NCBI RefSeq assembly: GCF_008634025.1
Contig: NZ_PDCM01000001.1
Location: 3,504,501-3,568,500 of the forward strand
DNA: 64,000 nucleotides
From: Streptomyces albofaciens JCM 4342
GTDB taxonomy: Bacteria > Actinomycetota > Actinomycetes > Streptomycetales > Streptomycetaceae
Reading direction: 5' to 3'
Below, one piece after another: positions 35,595 through 44,777 of the stretch. Positions within the stretch are counted from its first letter, which is position 1, and each line of letters opens with the position of its first letter. The position numbers and the translations under genes are program-made. Below the pieces are notes generated by a model that was not told where the DNA came from, made no database searches, and saw nothing but the letters and a program-made list of their open reading frames with translations.

Positions 35595-36077
35595 ATGGGG
35601 GAGATGGAGACCAACGACCCTCTTGAGCGAGCCGAGCTGAGCTTCCTCCTCGGCATGGCGTTCCAGCTGGTGCTCTCCGAGTTCGTGTCCAGACTCGACG
35701 CCGCCGGCTACGGCGAACTGCGCCCCATGCACGGACTGGCCTTCCAGGCGCTCTTCGGCGCCGGACTGACGAGTACCGAACTGGCCGAGCGGCTCGGGAT
35801 CACCAAGCAGGCTGCCGGCCAGCTCGTCGACGAGCTGGAGAAGAGCGGCTACCTGCAACGACGGCCCCACCCCGCCGGCGGGCGCCGCAAGCTGGTGGTG
35901 CTGACCGAGCAAGCCCTGAAGCACCTGGTCGTAGCGGGGGGCATTTTGCGCGAGCTTGAGGACGAGCTGGCGGTGCGGCTCCAGCGGGAGGGGCTCACCA
36001 TGCCGCGGGCCGAGCTGGCCGCGCTCGTTCGCACGCTGGCCGGCGATACCGTCCCGCCGTTGCGCCCCGTCTGGTGA
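35595..36077 (+). CDS. MarR-family transcriptional regulator
   Basis: A 160-residue protein with the winged-helix core: LRPMHGLAFQALFGAGLTST, ELAERLGITKQAAGQLVDEL, KSGYLQRRPHPAGGRRKLVV. N- and C-terminal helices form the dimer. The start may be ATG 35595 or ATG 35604; neither has a good ribosome-binding site, so a leaderless message is possible. It is divergent from a cupin gene and a palindrome lies between, so it most likely represses both. Confidence 0.9.
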   Translation: MGEMETNDPLERAELSFLLGMAFQLVLSEFVSRLDAAGYGELRPMHGLAFQALFGAGLTSTELAERLGITKQAAGQLVDELEKSGYLQRRPHPAGGRRKLVVLTEQALKHLVVAGGILRELEDELAVRLQREGLTMPRAELAALVRTLAGDTVPPLRPVW

Positions 36078-36207
36078 ACGCCTTCCTGCCCCCGGAAGCG
36101 GACATCGCCTGTCTGATTTGGAAGGCTGTTGACGGTAGTGGGTAAAGCAGGTTGACTAGCGCGCGATCGATTGCGACGCCAGCTTGCGGAGTCCAGATCA
36201 GACGATC

Positions 36208-36465
36208 ATGAACGTGATGTCCCACACCTGGCGGGGTCGAGCGCCCCGGGGCCCCGACCCCGGCCCCGAGTACGGCGCCGAGTACGGCGCCAAGTACGGG
36301 AGTCCGGGCACGCGGAGCGAACCGGTCGCGGTGACCGGACTCGCCTGTCGGTTTCCTGGTGGAAGCGACGCCGACTCCTTCCGGCGGCTGCCGGGGACCA
36401 GGGATCGACGGGGTCCGCGCGGTGCCGGCGGACCGCTCGTACCGCCGCCGTCACCGATACCGGCC
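36208..36465 (+). pseudogene. N-terminal remnant of type I polyketide synthase ketosynthase
   Basis: After a Gly/Tyr-rich lead with a tandem EYGAEYGAKYG repeat, the frame encodes EPVAVTGLACRFPGGSDADSF, the well-known start of a modular ketosynthase domain. The next conserved block, GIDGVRAVPADR, is in a different frame, so there is a frameshift, and nothing further of the domain remains. It is a short degraded fragment, not a working synthase. The following SARP-like gene runs toward it on the other strand. Confidence 0.72.
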
Positions 36466-36499
36466 CGCGCGGGCTACGCACGGAGGTGTGCGGCCCGCC

Positions 36500-38554
36500 T
36501 CACTCCTGCCGCTCACCGTACGGGCCGCGCTCACCAAGGGCCGCGTCGGCGGCCCGCAGGTGGTGTGCGACCGGGCCGAAGGAGACCAGGCCGCTGCCGG
36601 CGCCGGCCGACTCGCCGTCGGCGGTGGCGAGTTCGTCGCGAGCTCGGCGCAGGACCCGCTCGTGTCCCACGGCGGCGGCCGTGCGGGCCAGTACGCACCA
36701 CAGTGCCTCCTGGAGGAGGTCGTGGGGCGGCCGGGGAACGGTGGCGAGCGCCTGCCGGGCTCGCTCGGTGGCGCCGGAGGCGGCCAGCAGCAGGGGGTCG
36801 AGCCAGGGGCGGTACGGGCCGGGGTCAAGGTCGGTGAAGTCGTCGGGGGCGGGGAGGGTGCCGTCCCGCATGGCCGGGACCAGTGCGACGAGGACGGCCG
36901 CTCCCCGGGTGAGTCCGGGCATCCCGCAGTGCGCGGTTTCCGCGAGGACCTTCGCGTACTGGGGGCGGGCCGCTGGCCATCCGTCGGTCTCGCAGGTGCG
37001 CAGCGCCCGGTACCAGGAGGTGAAGACCCCGGCGAGCGGGCGTTCGTTGCGGACCGCCAGCCGGTCGATCTCCTCGGCCTCCGCGTCCGCCGCCGCGAGA
37101 TCGCCGAGTCCGGCGAGGGCCTGGAGGCGGATGAGGCGTGCCAGGACCTCGTGGCTGGGCAGGTGGTGGCCGACGGCCAGCCGGGCGAGTTCGGCGCCGA
37201 GGGCTTCGCGGCGGGCGGCCGAGCCGCAGGTGGCGAAGGACTGCATGAAGGCGCCGTTGAGGGCGAACGCGAGTACGGCGGGGTCCGCGAGGCGCCGGGC
37301 GAGGCGGACGGCTTCCTCGGCGGCGCGTTCGGCGCGCAGCCGCCAGGGCTCGGCGGCGGGGGCGTCGGCCGCCCGGGGGAGCGGTGCGTCGGCGGCCGCG
37401 TCGCCGCGTGACTCCACGGCGACGACCGACAGCAGCCGGGCCCGCAGCGCGGGCGGGCCGTCGGGGCCGAGCCGGGCGGCGGCGCGGGCGGCGGCCCGGG
37501 CGAGTTCACCGGCGTTCGCCGGGTCGTCGGCGCGGGTCCAGACCGCCGGGACGTCGTACGAGCCGATGATCCCGGCGGCCAGCTCGGCGTCCCCGGTCGT
37601 CTCGGCCGCCGCGACCAGTTCCCGCCGGTGCTCGCGCGCCTCCTCCAGACCGTCGGCACCGGTCACCGCGAGGTCCCGCAGCAGCCCGGCGGTGGCGTGC
37701 AGCCGGGCCCGGGACCGGGCGGGCACCGAGCGTTCCCACGCGGCGGCCGCCCGGTCCCAGACGCCGTCCGCCACTCCGGCCGGTTCGGCCGCGGTGCCGG
37801 TGGCGCCACTGAGGATGCGGGCCTCGGCGCGCGCCAGGGCAGCCCCGGTGCCGGTGCCGGATCCGTACGCGCCGGTGAGGGCCGTACGGGCGTGTCGCAG
37901 CGTTTCGAGGGCCTCGCCGCGCCGGCCGGACCGGTCCAGCGCGGTCGCCAGCAGCACCCAGCCGTCCTCCCGCCCCGGGTGCGCGGTGACATGGGCCCGC
38001 AGATCGGCCACGGCGTCCCGGGCGGCGCCGGTGGCCAGCAGGGCGTCGGCGCGGCGCTCGACGGCGTCCAGGCGCAGCGCCTCCAGCCGGGTCTGTTCGG
38101 CGGCGGCCCACGCGGCGGCGGGGAAGTCGGCCAGGACCGGTCCGCGCCATCGGGCCAGCGCCTCGTCCCAGAGGGCGACCGCCGCGTGCGGCGGCGCCGC
38201 GGCGGCCCGCGCGGCCGTGTCCTCGAACCGCCAGGCGTCCACCACGTCGCGGCCGGCGCGCAGGACGTAGCCGGGGCCGTCGGTGACCAGCAGCCGCGAC
38301 GGCTGCCGGGGCGGACGCCCGGGCTCCAGGGCGCGGCGCAGCGCCGCGACGAAGGTGCGGACCGCGCCGACCGCGCCGGCCGGCGGACCGTCCGGCCACA
38401 GGTCGTCCACCAGCCGGCCGACCGGGACCACCCGGTTGCGGGCGATCAGCAGCCGGCCGAGCACCTCCCGGTGGCGGGGCGCGCCGAGCGGGCGGGGCCG
38501 GCCGTCGGGACCCCACGCGGCGACCGGCCCCAGCAGTCCGAACTCCACGCCCAC
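36500..38554 (-). CDS. SARP-like regulator with BTAD domain
   Basis: A 684-residue protein. The N-terminal winged helix (VEFGLLGPVAAWGPDGRPRP, HREVLGRLLIARNRVVPVGR, LVDDLWPDGPPA, GPGYVLRA) and BTAD (DAWRFEDTAARA to about residue 240) are typical. The remaining 440 residues are Ala/Arg/Leu-rich helical repeats without a visible P-loop ATPase, so it is an atypical SARP with a TPR-like tail. The GTG at 38554 has GAAGGGA seven bases upstream. It is divergent from the alpha/beta hydrolase at 38710 and may control it; no link to the RiPP cluster 6 kb away is implied. Confidence 0.88.
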   Translation of the reverse strand: MGVEFGLLGPVAAWGPDGRPRPLGAPRHREVLGRLLIARNRVVPVGRLVDDLWPDGPPAGAVGAVRTFVAALRRALEPGRPPRQPSRLLVTDGPGYVLRAGRDVVDAWRFEDTAARAAAAPPHAAVALWDEALARWRGPVLADFPAAAWAAAEQTRLEALRLDAVERRADALLATGAARDAVADLRAHVTAHPGREDGWVLLATALDRSGRRGEALETLRHARTALTGAYGSGTGTGAALARAEARILSGATGTAAEPAGVADGVWDRAAAAWERSVPARSRARLHATAGLLRDLAVTGADGLEEAREHRRELVAAAETTGDAELAAGIIGSYDVPAVWTRADDPANAGELARAAARAAARLGPDGPPALRARLLSVVAVESRGDAAADAPLPRAADAPAAEPWRLRAERAAEEAVRLARRLADPAVLAFALNGAFMQSFATCGSAARREALGAELARLAVGHHLPSHEVLARLIRLQALAGLGDLAAADAEAEEIDRLAVRNERPLAGVFTSWYRALRTCETDGWPAARPQYAKVLAETAHCGMPGLTRGAAVLVALVPAMRDGTLPAPDDFTDLDPGPYRPWLDPLLLAASGATERARQALATVPRPPHDLLQEALWCVLARTAAAVGHERVLRRARDELATADGESAGAGSGLVSFGPVAHHLRAADAALGERGPYGERQE

Positions 38555-38709
38555 GGCACGGTCCCTTCGCGGGCGGCGCCGTCCCACGGGGTGCCGCCCG
38601 GTCACTCATCGATCGCTGATCCAGGGCCCGCACCCTTGGTGACGTCCCCGGACAGCCCGGACCGCGCGGTCCGGAACGACCACTCTGCCACGAGCCCACA
38701 GGAGTCGCT

Positions 38710-39591
38710 GTGACCCACCCGAGCATCCCCGGATTCACCGAGCACCGTGTGCCGGTCGACGACGGCGTCACGCTGAACGCCGCCGTCGGCGGCACCGGCA
38801 GCCCGGTCGTGCTGCTGCACGGTTTCCCGCAGACGCACCTGATGTGGCGGCATGTCGCGCCCGACCTCGCCGCCGACCACACCGTCATCTGCCCCGACCT
38901 GCGCGGCTACGGCGCCAGCGACAAGCCCGCCGAGAGCGGTCCGGAGGTCTACGCCAAGCGGACCATGGCCCGGGACATCGTCCGGCTCGCCAGGGAGCTG
39001 GGGCACGACCACTTCACGCTGGCCGGTCACGACCGCGGCGCCCTGGTCGCCTTCCGCGCCGCGATGGATCATCCGGAGGCCGTCTCCCGGGCACTGTTCC
39101 TCGACATCCTGCCGACCTTGGACATGTGGGACGCCCTGCGTGGCGTGTCGGGCGCGGTCGGGTTCCACCTCTACCTGATGGCCCAGGCACCGGGCCTGCC
39201 GGAACGGATGATCCAGGCGTCCGCCGACGCCTTCTTCGCCCACTTCCTCGACGCCTGGACCCACACCCCGGACGCGATCCCCGCCGACATCCGCGACCAC
39301 TACCTGGCCGCGTCCGCGGCGGCCGTGCCCTCCATCGTCGCCGACTACCGCGCCTCCGCCGGAGTCGACGTGGCACACGACACCGCCGACCGGACGGCGG
39401 GCAACCGGCTGGCCATGCCGGTCACCGTCCTCCAGCAGGACTGGGGCGCGGCCCTCGGCTACCACGCCCAGGGCCTGTGGAGCGCCTGGGCCGAGGACCT
39501 GCGGCACCGCACGGTCTCCTGCGGCCACTTCATGGCGGAGGAGGACCCCCGGCTGATCGCCGATGAGATCCGGGCTCTCGCGGACCGCTGA
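38710..39591 (+). CDS. Alpha/beta hydrolase, haloacetate dehalogenase/epoxide hydrolase-like
   Basis: A 293-residue alpha/beta hydrolase. The oxyanion motif LLHGFPQT is at about 35-42, the nucleophile elbow GHDRGA puts Asp108 in the catalytic position, and LDILPT and a C-terminal CGHFMAEEDP supply the second acid and His. An Asp nucleophile and the DLRGYGASDKP motif indicate the haloalkane/haloacetate dehalogenase and epoxide-hydrolase branch rather than an esterase. AGGAG precedes the GTG start. It is divergent from the SARP-like regulator. Confidence 0.9.
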   Translation: MTHPSIPGFTEHRVPVDDGVTLNAAVGGTGSPVVLLHGFPQTHLMWRHVAPDLAADHTVICPDLRGYGASDKPAESGPEVYAKRTMARDIVRLARELGHDHFTLAGHDRGALVAFRAAMDHPEAVSRALFLDILPTLDMWDALRGVSGAVGFHLYLMAQAPGLPERMIQASADAFFAHFLDAWTHTPDAIPADIRDHYLAASAAAVPSIVADYRASAGVDVAHDTADRTAGNRLAMPVTVLQQDWGAALGYHAQGLWSAWAEDLRHRTVSCGHFMAEEDPRLIADEIRALADR

Positions 39592-39665
39592 AGACCACAC
39601 GAGGCGGCGGGGCCTGGCCGCCCGGGACCGACGCGGCGCCACCGCCATCCGATGAGGGGCCTGGG

Positions 39666-39958
39666 CCGCCCGAGCGGGGGCGGGTACGGGGCCGACGGAG
39701 TCTCGGCCGGGCGGGACAGGTCCGGCCGGGCGGGGACGAGGCGGCGTCGCCGCTCGCCGCCGAGGGTTCCAGGCCGCCCGAGCGGGGGTGGGTACGGGGC
39801 CGATGGGGTCTCGGCTGGGCGGGACAGGTCCGGCCGGGCGGGGACGAGGCGGCGTCGCCGCTCGCCGTCGAGGGTTCCGGCCGCCCGAGCGGGGGTGGGT
39901 ATGGGGCCGATGGGGTCTCGGCTGGGCGGGACAGGTCCGGCCGGACGGGGACGATGCG
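39666..39958. repeat. Tandem repeat, 107-108-bp unit, about 2.7 copies
   Basis: Units starting with CCGCCCGAGCGGGGG occur at 39666, 39774 and 39881, over 90 percent alike; the third is cut short after about 78 bases. The repeat lies between the hydrolase and the amidohydrolase genes and is not part of a credible gene. The unit is roughly 36 codons long, but all frames look like GC-rich low-complexity sequence. Confidence 0.85.
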
Positions 39959-40339
39959 GGCGATGTCGGCGACGGTGCCTTCCGGTCTGAGCGGTTTCGC
40001 CTGAGCGGTTCCGCCTGAGCAGCTCCGTGGGCGGCAGGTCGAGGCCGAAGCGCTGCCGGACGGTGACGAGCGGTTCGGTGCCCGTCGGGAAGCCCATGCC
40101 GTACTCGTCCAGCCGGACATCCGGACATGGTGTACGCGTTGACGGTTTCCGGCACCGTCATCTGCGGCGCGCCGTGGCGTCGAACCGTCGCGCAACGAGC
40201 TGGTATACGACTGCGGCTGCTCCGGCCCCTGCCCGGCGGCCGCGGACATCGACGACCATCTGGAGCCGGTCGTCGAAGACCTGGCTCGCGAGCAGGGCCG
40301 CAGCGGCCGGTGTGCGCGGGGGCGGCCGGCGGTTCGGGG
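39959..40339. other. Intergenic stretch with unrecognised gene fragments
   Basis: The minus strand near 40010-40150 reads TVPETVNAYTM, LDEYGMGFPTGTEPLVTV and RQRFGLDLPPTELL over two frames; the plus strand near 40198-40310 reads ELVYDCGCSGPCPAA. These look more coding-like than the surroundings but match no family I know, have no intact starts and are frame-broken. I regard them as decayed gene ends. Confidence 0.35.
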
Positions 40340-41710
40340 TCAGGCGGGGAGTGGCAGGCCGGCGGTGTGGAACAGTCGGTCGCGGGAGGCCGCGGCCTCC
40401 TCGAAGACGGCGTCGCCGCCTTTCAGTACGCCGTTCTCCTTGAGGATTTCGCCCGCCACCATGACCAGGTCGACGTTGCCGGCGTGGCCGCCCGCGACGA
40501 TCGTGGCCGCGACGTCCGTGGCGGGCAGCGTGTTGGGGTGGTCGAGGCGGATCATGATGAGGTCGGCCTCCTTGCCCGGGGTCAGGCTGCCGGTGCGGTC
40601 GTCGATGCCCGCGGCCCGGGCGCCTTCGATGGTGGCGAAGGAGAGCAGGTCGGCGGCGTCGAAGGTCGGCAGGCCGGGGCCGCGGTCCATCGGGCCGGCG
40701 GCACCGGCGAGGACCAGCTGCTGGTAGGCGAGCGTCGCCCGCATGACGCCGAACATGTCGCCGCTGACGATCGTCTCGGTGTCCACACTGAGGCTCGGAC
40801 GGACCCCGGCGGCCAGCAGCCGGTTGGTGGCCGGCTGGCCCAGACCCGGCATGAACACCTCCAGGGCGCCGGCCACGGACGCGGTGGCGCCGTGCGCGGC
40901 CAGCATCCTCAGCTCCTCGTCGGTCGAGGTGCAGCAGTGGACGAACGTCATGTCGGAGGCCAGCAGGCCCGTCTCGGCGAGCTGCCGGATGGCCTGCTGC
41001 CTCGCCCCCCACTCACCCAGTCCCACGTGCATGCTGATGCGCAGGCCCAGCTCGCGGGCGAGCCGGATGTCCCGCTCGGACACCTCCGGTGTGGACAGTT
41101 CCGGTCCGCGGAGCATCGCGTTGAGCGTGACCCGTGCCGAGTCGTCGGGCAGCACCTCGTCGCGGATACGCCGGATGTCGTCGGGGTGCGAACGGCCACT
41201 GCCGAACTGCCACTGCTCGGCCTCCGTCGACGGCCAGCCGTGGTCGAAGACGGCACGGATGCCTGACTCCCAGTGCGCCGCGATCGCCGCGTCCGAGTGC
41301 CCGGGGCTGTTGCTGATGTGGGATTCGTCCCGCACGGTCGTCACCCCGGAGTCGAGGGACACGAGGTCCGCCGCCAGGTTGCCGATGTGCACGTCGCGGG
41401 GCTCGAAGTACTGGCCGAGGCCGATCTGCACCTGGCTGCGGTACTCCTGGTAGGTCCAGGCGGGGCCGAGGTTGCGCAGCGCCCCCTGCCAGTTGTGGCG
41501 GTGGGTGTCGATGAAGCCGGGCAGCACGGCGTGGCCCGTACCGTCGACGACCAGGGCCCGGTCGTCGGACAGGTCGCTGCCGACCTGGACGATCCTGCCG
41601 TCGGCGACGAGGACGTCACCCACGAGGGTGCCGAGCTTGTCGTCCTGCGTCATCAGGTACGCGCCCTTGATCAGGACGCGTTCCTTGTTGTGCGGCTGGT
41701 TGTGGGACAT
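40340..41710 (-). CDS. Metal-dependent amidohydrolase (cytosine deaminase/TrzN-like)
   Basis: A 456-residue amidohydrolase-superfamily enzyme. The N-terminal strand domain contains LIKGAYLMTQDDKLG, then GFIDTHRHNWQGALR gives the HxH metal ligands, SMHVG and FVHCC the next two His, and SVDTET the Asp. The C-terminal GSLTPGKEADLIMI is the usual closing motif. The family hydrolyses amino or amide groups on heterocycles. AAAGGA is eight bases before the ATG. With the transporter (41790) and epimerase (42861) it forms a three-gene set opposite a LysR regulator. Confidence 0.92.
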   Translation of the reverse strand: MSHNQPHNKERVLIKGAYLMTQDDKLGTLVGDVLVADGRIVQVGSDLSDDRALVVDGTGHAVLPGFIDTHRHNWQGALRNLGPAWTYQEYRSQVQIGLGQYFEPRDVHIGNLAADLVSLDSGVTTVRDESHISNSPGHSDAAIAAHWESGIRAVFDHGWPSTEAEQWQFGSGRSHPDDIRRIRDEVLPDDSARVTLNAMLRGPELSTPEVSERDIRLARELGLRISMHVGLGEWGARQQAIRQLAETGLLASDMTFVHCCTSTDEELRMLAAHGATASVAGALEVFMPGLGQPATNRLLAAGVRPSLSVDTETIVSGDMFGVMRATLAYQQLVLAGAAGPMDRGPGLPTFDAADLLSFATIEGARAAGIDDRTGSLTPGKEADLIMIRLDHPNTLPATDVAATIVAGGHAGNVDLVMVAGEILKENGVLKGGDAVFEEAAASRDRLFHTAGLPLPA

Positions 41711-41789
41711 CGGTGGTTCCTTTCGTGCCGTGGGCGGCACCGTGTTGCTCGTTGTTCGACAGGGGGGAAAGGGGCGGCGTGGACGTGGC

Positions 41790-42827
41790 TCACCGTCCGT
41801 CGGTGTCACGCGGGCGCCGGGAGGCGATCCAGACGGCGGCACAGGTGAGCAGCGCGCCGAGAACGGTCAGAGCGGAAGGGGACCGACCGCCGGCGGGGGC
41901 CAGGAAGTCCAGCGCGATCGAACCGGTCAGCTGTCCCGCGATCGAGGCCATGCTCAGCAGCAGGACACCGATGCGGCGCACGAGAAGCGCCGAGGCGCCG
42001 ATGAACACCACCCCGCACAGACCGCCGAGGTAGACCCACCAACTCGTGGGCAGCGCATGCCCCGGCGCTCCCCGGACCAGGGTCTTCGCACCCCAGACGA
42101 TGACGAGGAAGGCCGCTCCGACGCAGAAGTTGAGCCAGGTCGCCGCGAGAGGCGAGCCGGACGCGGCGGTCGACGCCCCGTTCAGGGCCTGCTGCACGCC
42201 CAGCAGGAATCCGGCGGCCATCGCTGCCAGGGCGGGCAGGACGATCTCAGCGGGTGCTGGGGCGTCGGTGAACCGGGGAAGGGCGGACACGACGGCGGCG
42301 ACCAGGATGACGGCCGCTCCCGCGAGCCGCGTCGCGCCGGGGCGTTGCTGCGGACCACCGCCGATGCCCCGGGCGTCCACGATGAGGCCGCCGAGGGTCT
42401 GGCCGGCGATGGCCGACACGGTGAACACGGCGATACCGGTGACCAGCGCGGCGGTGGACTGCGCCAGGGCGAACGTGCCGCCGAGTACCCCGGCCAGTAC
42501 GTAGCGGCGGGGGAGGCGGCCGTCGCGGGCGGCTCCGGCCAGGCGGCCCAGCGCGCCGCGCAGTCCTGGCGAGAAGACCAAGAGGGCGGACAACAGGACG
42601 AGTCCGCCGGAGAAGCTGATGGCCGCCGCGGCGATGCCGTCGTCGAGGCGGTGGCTCAGCTCGCCGTTCAGACGGGCCTGTACCGGTACCACCATGCCGA
42701 CGGCGAGGGCCGCCACGACGGCCAGGGAACCGCCGCGCGGCGCCGGCGGACGCGCGGGCCCCAAGGACGGCACACCGGAACCGGTACGGGAGCGGCCCGG
42801 TCCAGGCGGTGCGGTGGGAGTGCTCAT
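41790..42827 (-). CDS. DMT-type membrane transporter (DUF606/YdcZ-like)
   Basis: A 345-residue membrane protein with about ten hydrophobic helices after a Pro-rich N-terminal tail. The first pair of helices carries VVAALAVGMVVPVQARLNGE and AAISFSGGLVLLSALLVF, and the second half repeats the pattern with GFLLGVQQALNGASTAASGS and AATWLNFCVGAAFLVIVWG, typical of the YdcZ-type DMT transporters built from two repeats. It probably exports or imports a small metabolite linked to the amidohydrolase encoded 79 bases downstream. Confidence 0.85.
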   Translation of the reverse strand: MSTPTAPPGPGRSRTGSGVPSLGPARPPAPRGGSLAVVAALAVGMVVPVQARLNGELSHRLDDGIAAAAISFSGGLVLLSALLVFSPGLRGALGRLAGAARDGRLPRRYVLAGVLGGTFALAQSTAALVTGIAVFTVSAIAGQTLGGLIVDARGIGGGPQQRPGATRLAGAAVILVAAVVSALPRFTDAPAPAEIVLPALAAMAAGFLLGVQQALNGASTAASGSPLAATWLNFCVGAAFLVIVWGAKTLVRGAPGHALPTSWWVYLGGLCGVVFIGASALLVRRIGVLLLSMASIAGQLTGSIALDFLAPAGGRSPSALTVLGALLTCAAVWIASRRPRDTDGR

Positions 42828-42860
42828 GTCGATTCCTGGGGGAAGGGGCGCGAGGCTCGG

Positions 42861-43745
42861 TCAGAAGGCCGTGCGCGCGATGTCGTCAAGGATCGACGGA
42901 GCCTGGGGTGACCAGCCGAGCACCCGTCGGGCGTGGTCGCCCGAGGCCCGCTGGTCGAGCAGCAGCGCCTCGCCGAGCAGGCCCAGCCGGTCCAGCGTCT
43001 GTACGACCGGCTCGGACGCGACCCGTCCGGCCAGACCGGCGGCACGGCTCACCGCTTCGCTGATCTCCCGCACGGTCGGGTTCACGCCGCTGGCGCCGAG
43101 GAAGTAGGAACCGGCCGGCGCCTTCTCCAGCGCGAGCACGTACAGCTCGGCCAGGTCGTCCACGTGCACCGTGCTCCAGTGCTGGTCACCGGGCCCGACC
43201 ATGGTGAGCGCCGGAGCGTCGCCGCCGGTCCGCGGGCCGGCGGCGACGAGGTTCAGCAGGCCGCCGCCGTGGCCGTACACCACCGCCGGTGCGATCACTG
43301 AGGTCCGGACGTCCTGGGCGCCGAGGACCAGTTCGGCGAGCGGCACACGCCAGGCGGTGAGCCGTGGGGCGTTCATGGCGGTCGACTCGCTGATCGCCGA
43401 ACCGCTTCCGTGCACCCAGACGCCGGTGGTGTGCACGAACGGCCGGTCCGTGTTCCGCAGCGCGCGCAGGATGCTCGCGACGGCGGTCTCGTCGACGGCC
43501 GCACTGGTCCCGTCACCCGGCGAGGCCACATGGATCACGCCGTCCCGCGAGGCCGCGAGTTCTTCGAGGGCGCTGCCGTCGGACAGGTCGGCGATCGCCG
43601 GCTCCGCGCCCTTGGCCCGCACCAGCCCGGCCTTCTCGGCGGAGCGGACCACGGCGGTCACCTGGTGCCCGCCGGAGAGGAGCCGGTCGAGCACCGAGGC
43701 TCCGATGTAGCCGGTGCCGCCGGTGAGCAGTACACGCATGGTCAT
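42861..43745 (-). CDS. NAD-dependent epimerase/dehydratase-type (extended SDR) protein
   Basis: A 294-residue atypical or extended SDR. TGGTGYIGASVLDRLLSGGH is the nucleotide-binding motif, DGVIHVASPGDGT and the VHTTGVWVHGSG strand follow, and VHVDDLAELYVLALE is the conserved C-terminal part. It lacks a clear YxxxK. The start may be ATG 43745 or 43739. The gene begins the minus-strand set and faces the LysR gene at 43878 across a promoter with two palindromes, so it is a likely LysR target. Confidence 0.88.
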   Translation of the reverse strand: MTMRVLLTGGTGYIGASVLDRLLSGGHQVTAVVRSAEKAGLVRAKGAEPAIADLSDGSALEELAASRDGVIHVASPGDGTSAAVDETAVASILRALRNTDRPFVHTTGVWVHGSGSAISESTAMNAPRLTAWRVPLAELVLGAQDVRTSVIAPAVVYGHGGGLLNLVAAGPRTGGDAPALTMVGPGDQHWSTVHVDDLAELYVLALEKAPAGSYFLGASGVNPTVREISEAVSRAAGLAGRVASEPVVQTLDRLGLLGEALLLDQRASGDHARRVLGWSPQAPSILDDIARTAF

Positions 43746-43830
43746 CTTCTTTCGCCGTCGTTTCCGCCGATGGGTCGGGCCGGTGGCCCGCACGACCACG
43801 GTCGCTCCGTCCGGCTATCGTGTCCAACGA

Positions 43831-43858
43831 ATGTTCTCGAAGATGTAATCGGGATTAC
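43831..43858. promoter_or_regulatory. Two adjacent palindromes in LysR divergent promoter
   Basis: ATGTTC-TC-GAAGAT-type symmetry (ATNTTCTCGAANAT, 43831-43844) is followed by GTAATC-GG-GATTAC (43845-43858), a perfect 6-bp inverted repeat. Both lie between the divergent epimerase (start 43745) and LysR (start 43878) genes, as expected for LysR recognition and activation sites. Confidence 0.55.
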
Positions 43859-43877
43859 CGATGAATGGGGAGCGGGC

Positions 43878-44777
43878 GTGGACCAGAGACGGCTGGAGTA
43901 CTTCCTCGCGGTCGCCGAGGAGCTGAACTTCACGCGGGCGGCCCGGCGACTGCACGTCACGCAGTCCACGCTTTCGGCCGGCATCAAGGCCCTGGAGCAC
44001 GAACTGAAGGCGGAACTGCTCATCCGTTCCACGCGGTCGGTCAGGCTGACGGAGGCCGGTTCGGCGTTCCTGCCCGAGGCGCGCACCGCGATCGAGGCAC
44101 TCGACCGGGCCCGGGCCGCCGTGGAACCCCTCTCCGCGGGCCTGCGCGGCAGCCTCACCGTGGGCGTTCTCGGCGGGCTGACCCTGATCGACGTGCCCGC
44201 CCTGGCGGGAGACTTCCACCGGCGCCATCCCGAGGTCCGGCTGCGTACCGAGACCTCCCAGCGGGGTACCGCCGGGCTGATCGAACGGGTCAAGGAGAGT
44301 CATGTCGATGTGGCCTTCGTGGGCGCCGGCATCGAGGACGAGCACCTCAGGAAGAGGGCCATCAAGCAGTTCGACGTCCAATTGCTCGTCCCGGCCGGTC
44401 ACCGGCTGTCCGGCCGCAGGAGCGTGCGACTGAGGGACGTCGCGGAGGAACCGTTCGTCGACATGCCCCCGGGCTTCGGGCAACGCCAGGTCGTGGACGA
44501 CGCGTTCACGAGGGCGGAGCTGTCCCGGCGTGTACTGATCGAGGTCTCGGACATCACGACGATCGCGGACTTCGTGGCGCACGGCCTGGGGGTGGCGTTG
44601 CTGCCCCCGGAGTTCGCGGAGACGGCCGGCGACGCGGTGCGTGTCGTTCCGCTCGCGGACGCCCGGCTCTCCTGGACGCTCAGCGTGGTCGTGTCGGCGA
44701 CCCGACCGCCGACACGCGCGCTGCACGCCTTCCTCGATCTCATCCCGCACCACATCCACCGCGACCGCGTCTTCTGA
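43878..44777 (+). CDS. LysR-family transcriptional regulator
   Basis: A 299-residue LysR protein. The helix-turn-helix is at residues 1-60 (LEYFLAVAEELNFTRAARRL, HVTQSTLSAGIKALEHELKA), the linker helix next, and the periplasmic-binding-like effector domain from about 90 (LTVGVLGGLTLIDVPAL, VDVAFVGAG, GVALLPPEF). The GTG at 43878 follows GGGGAG. The divergent orientation to the epimerase gene and the palindromes between suggest it regulates that three-gene set. Confidence 0.94.
   Translation: MDQRRLEYFLAVAEELNFTRAARRLHVTQSTLSAGIKALEHELKAELLIRSTRSVRLTEAGSAFLPEARTAIEALDRARAAVEPLSAGLRGSLTVGVLGGLTLIDVPALAGDFHRRHPEVRLRTETSQRGTAGLIERVKESHVDVAFVGAGIEDEHLRKRAIKQFDVQLLVPAGHRLSGRRSVRLRDVAEEPFVDMPPGFGQRQVVDDAFTRAELSRRVLIEVSDITTIADFVAHGLGVALLPPEFAETAGDAVRVVPLADARLSWTLSVVVSATRPPTRALHAFLDLIPHHIHRDRVF

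Noticed and set aside
36500..38554. Second SARP as regulator of the RiPP cluster
   Set aside because: It is more than 6 kb away, beyond unrelated genes, and divergent from a hydrolase; the SARP at 28676 is the better candidate.
39666..39958. Possible CRISPR-like array
   Set aside because: The units are contiguous 107-bp tandem copies without spacers, and no cas genes are present.
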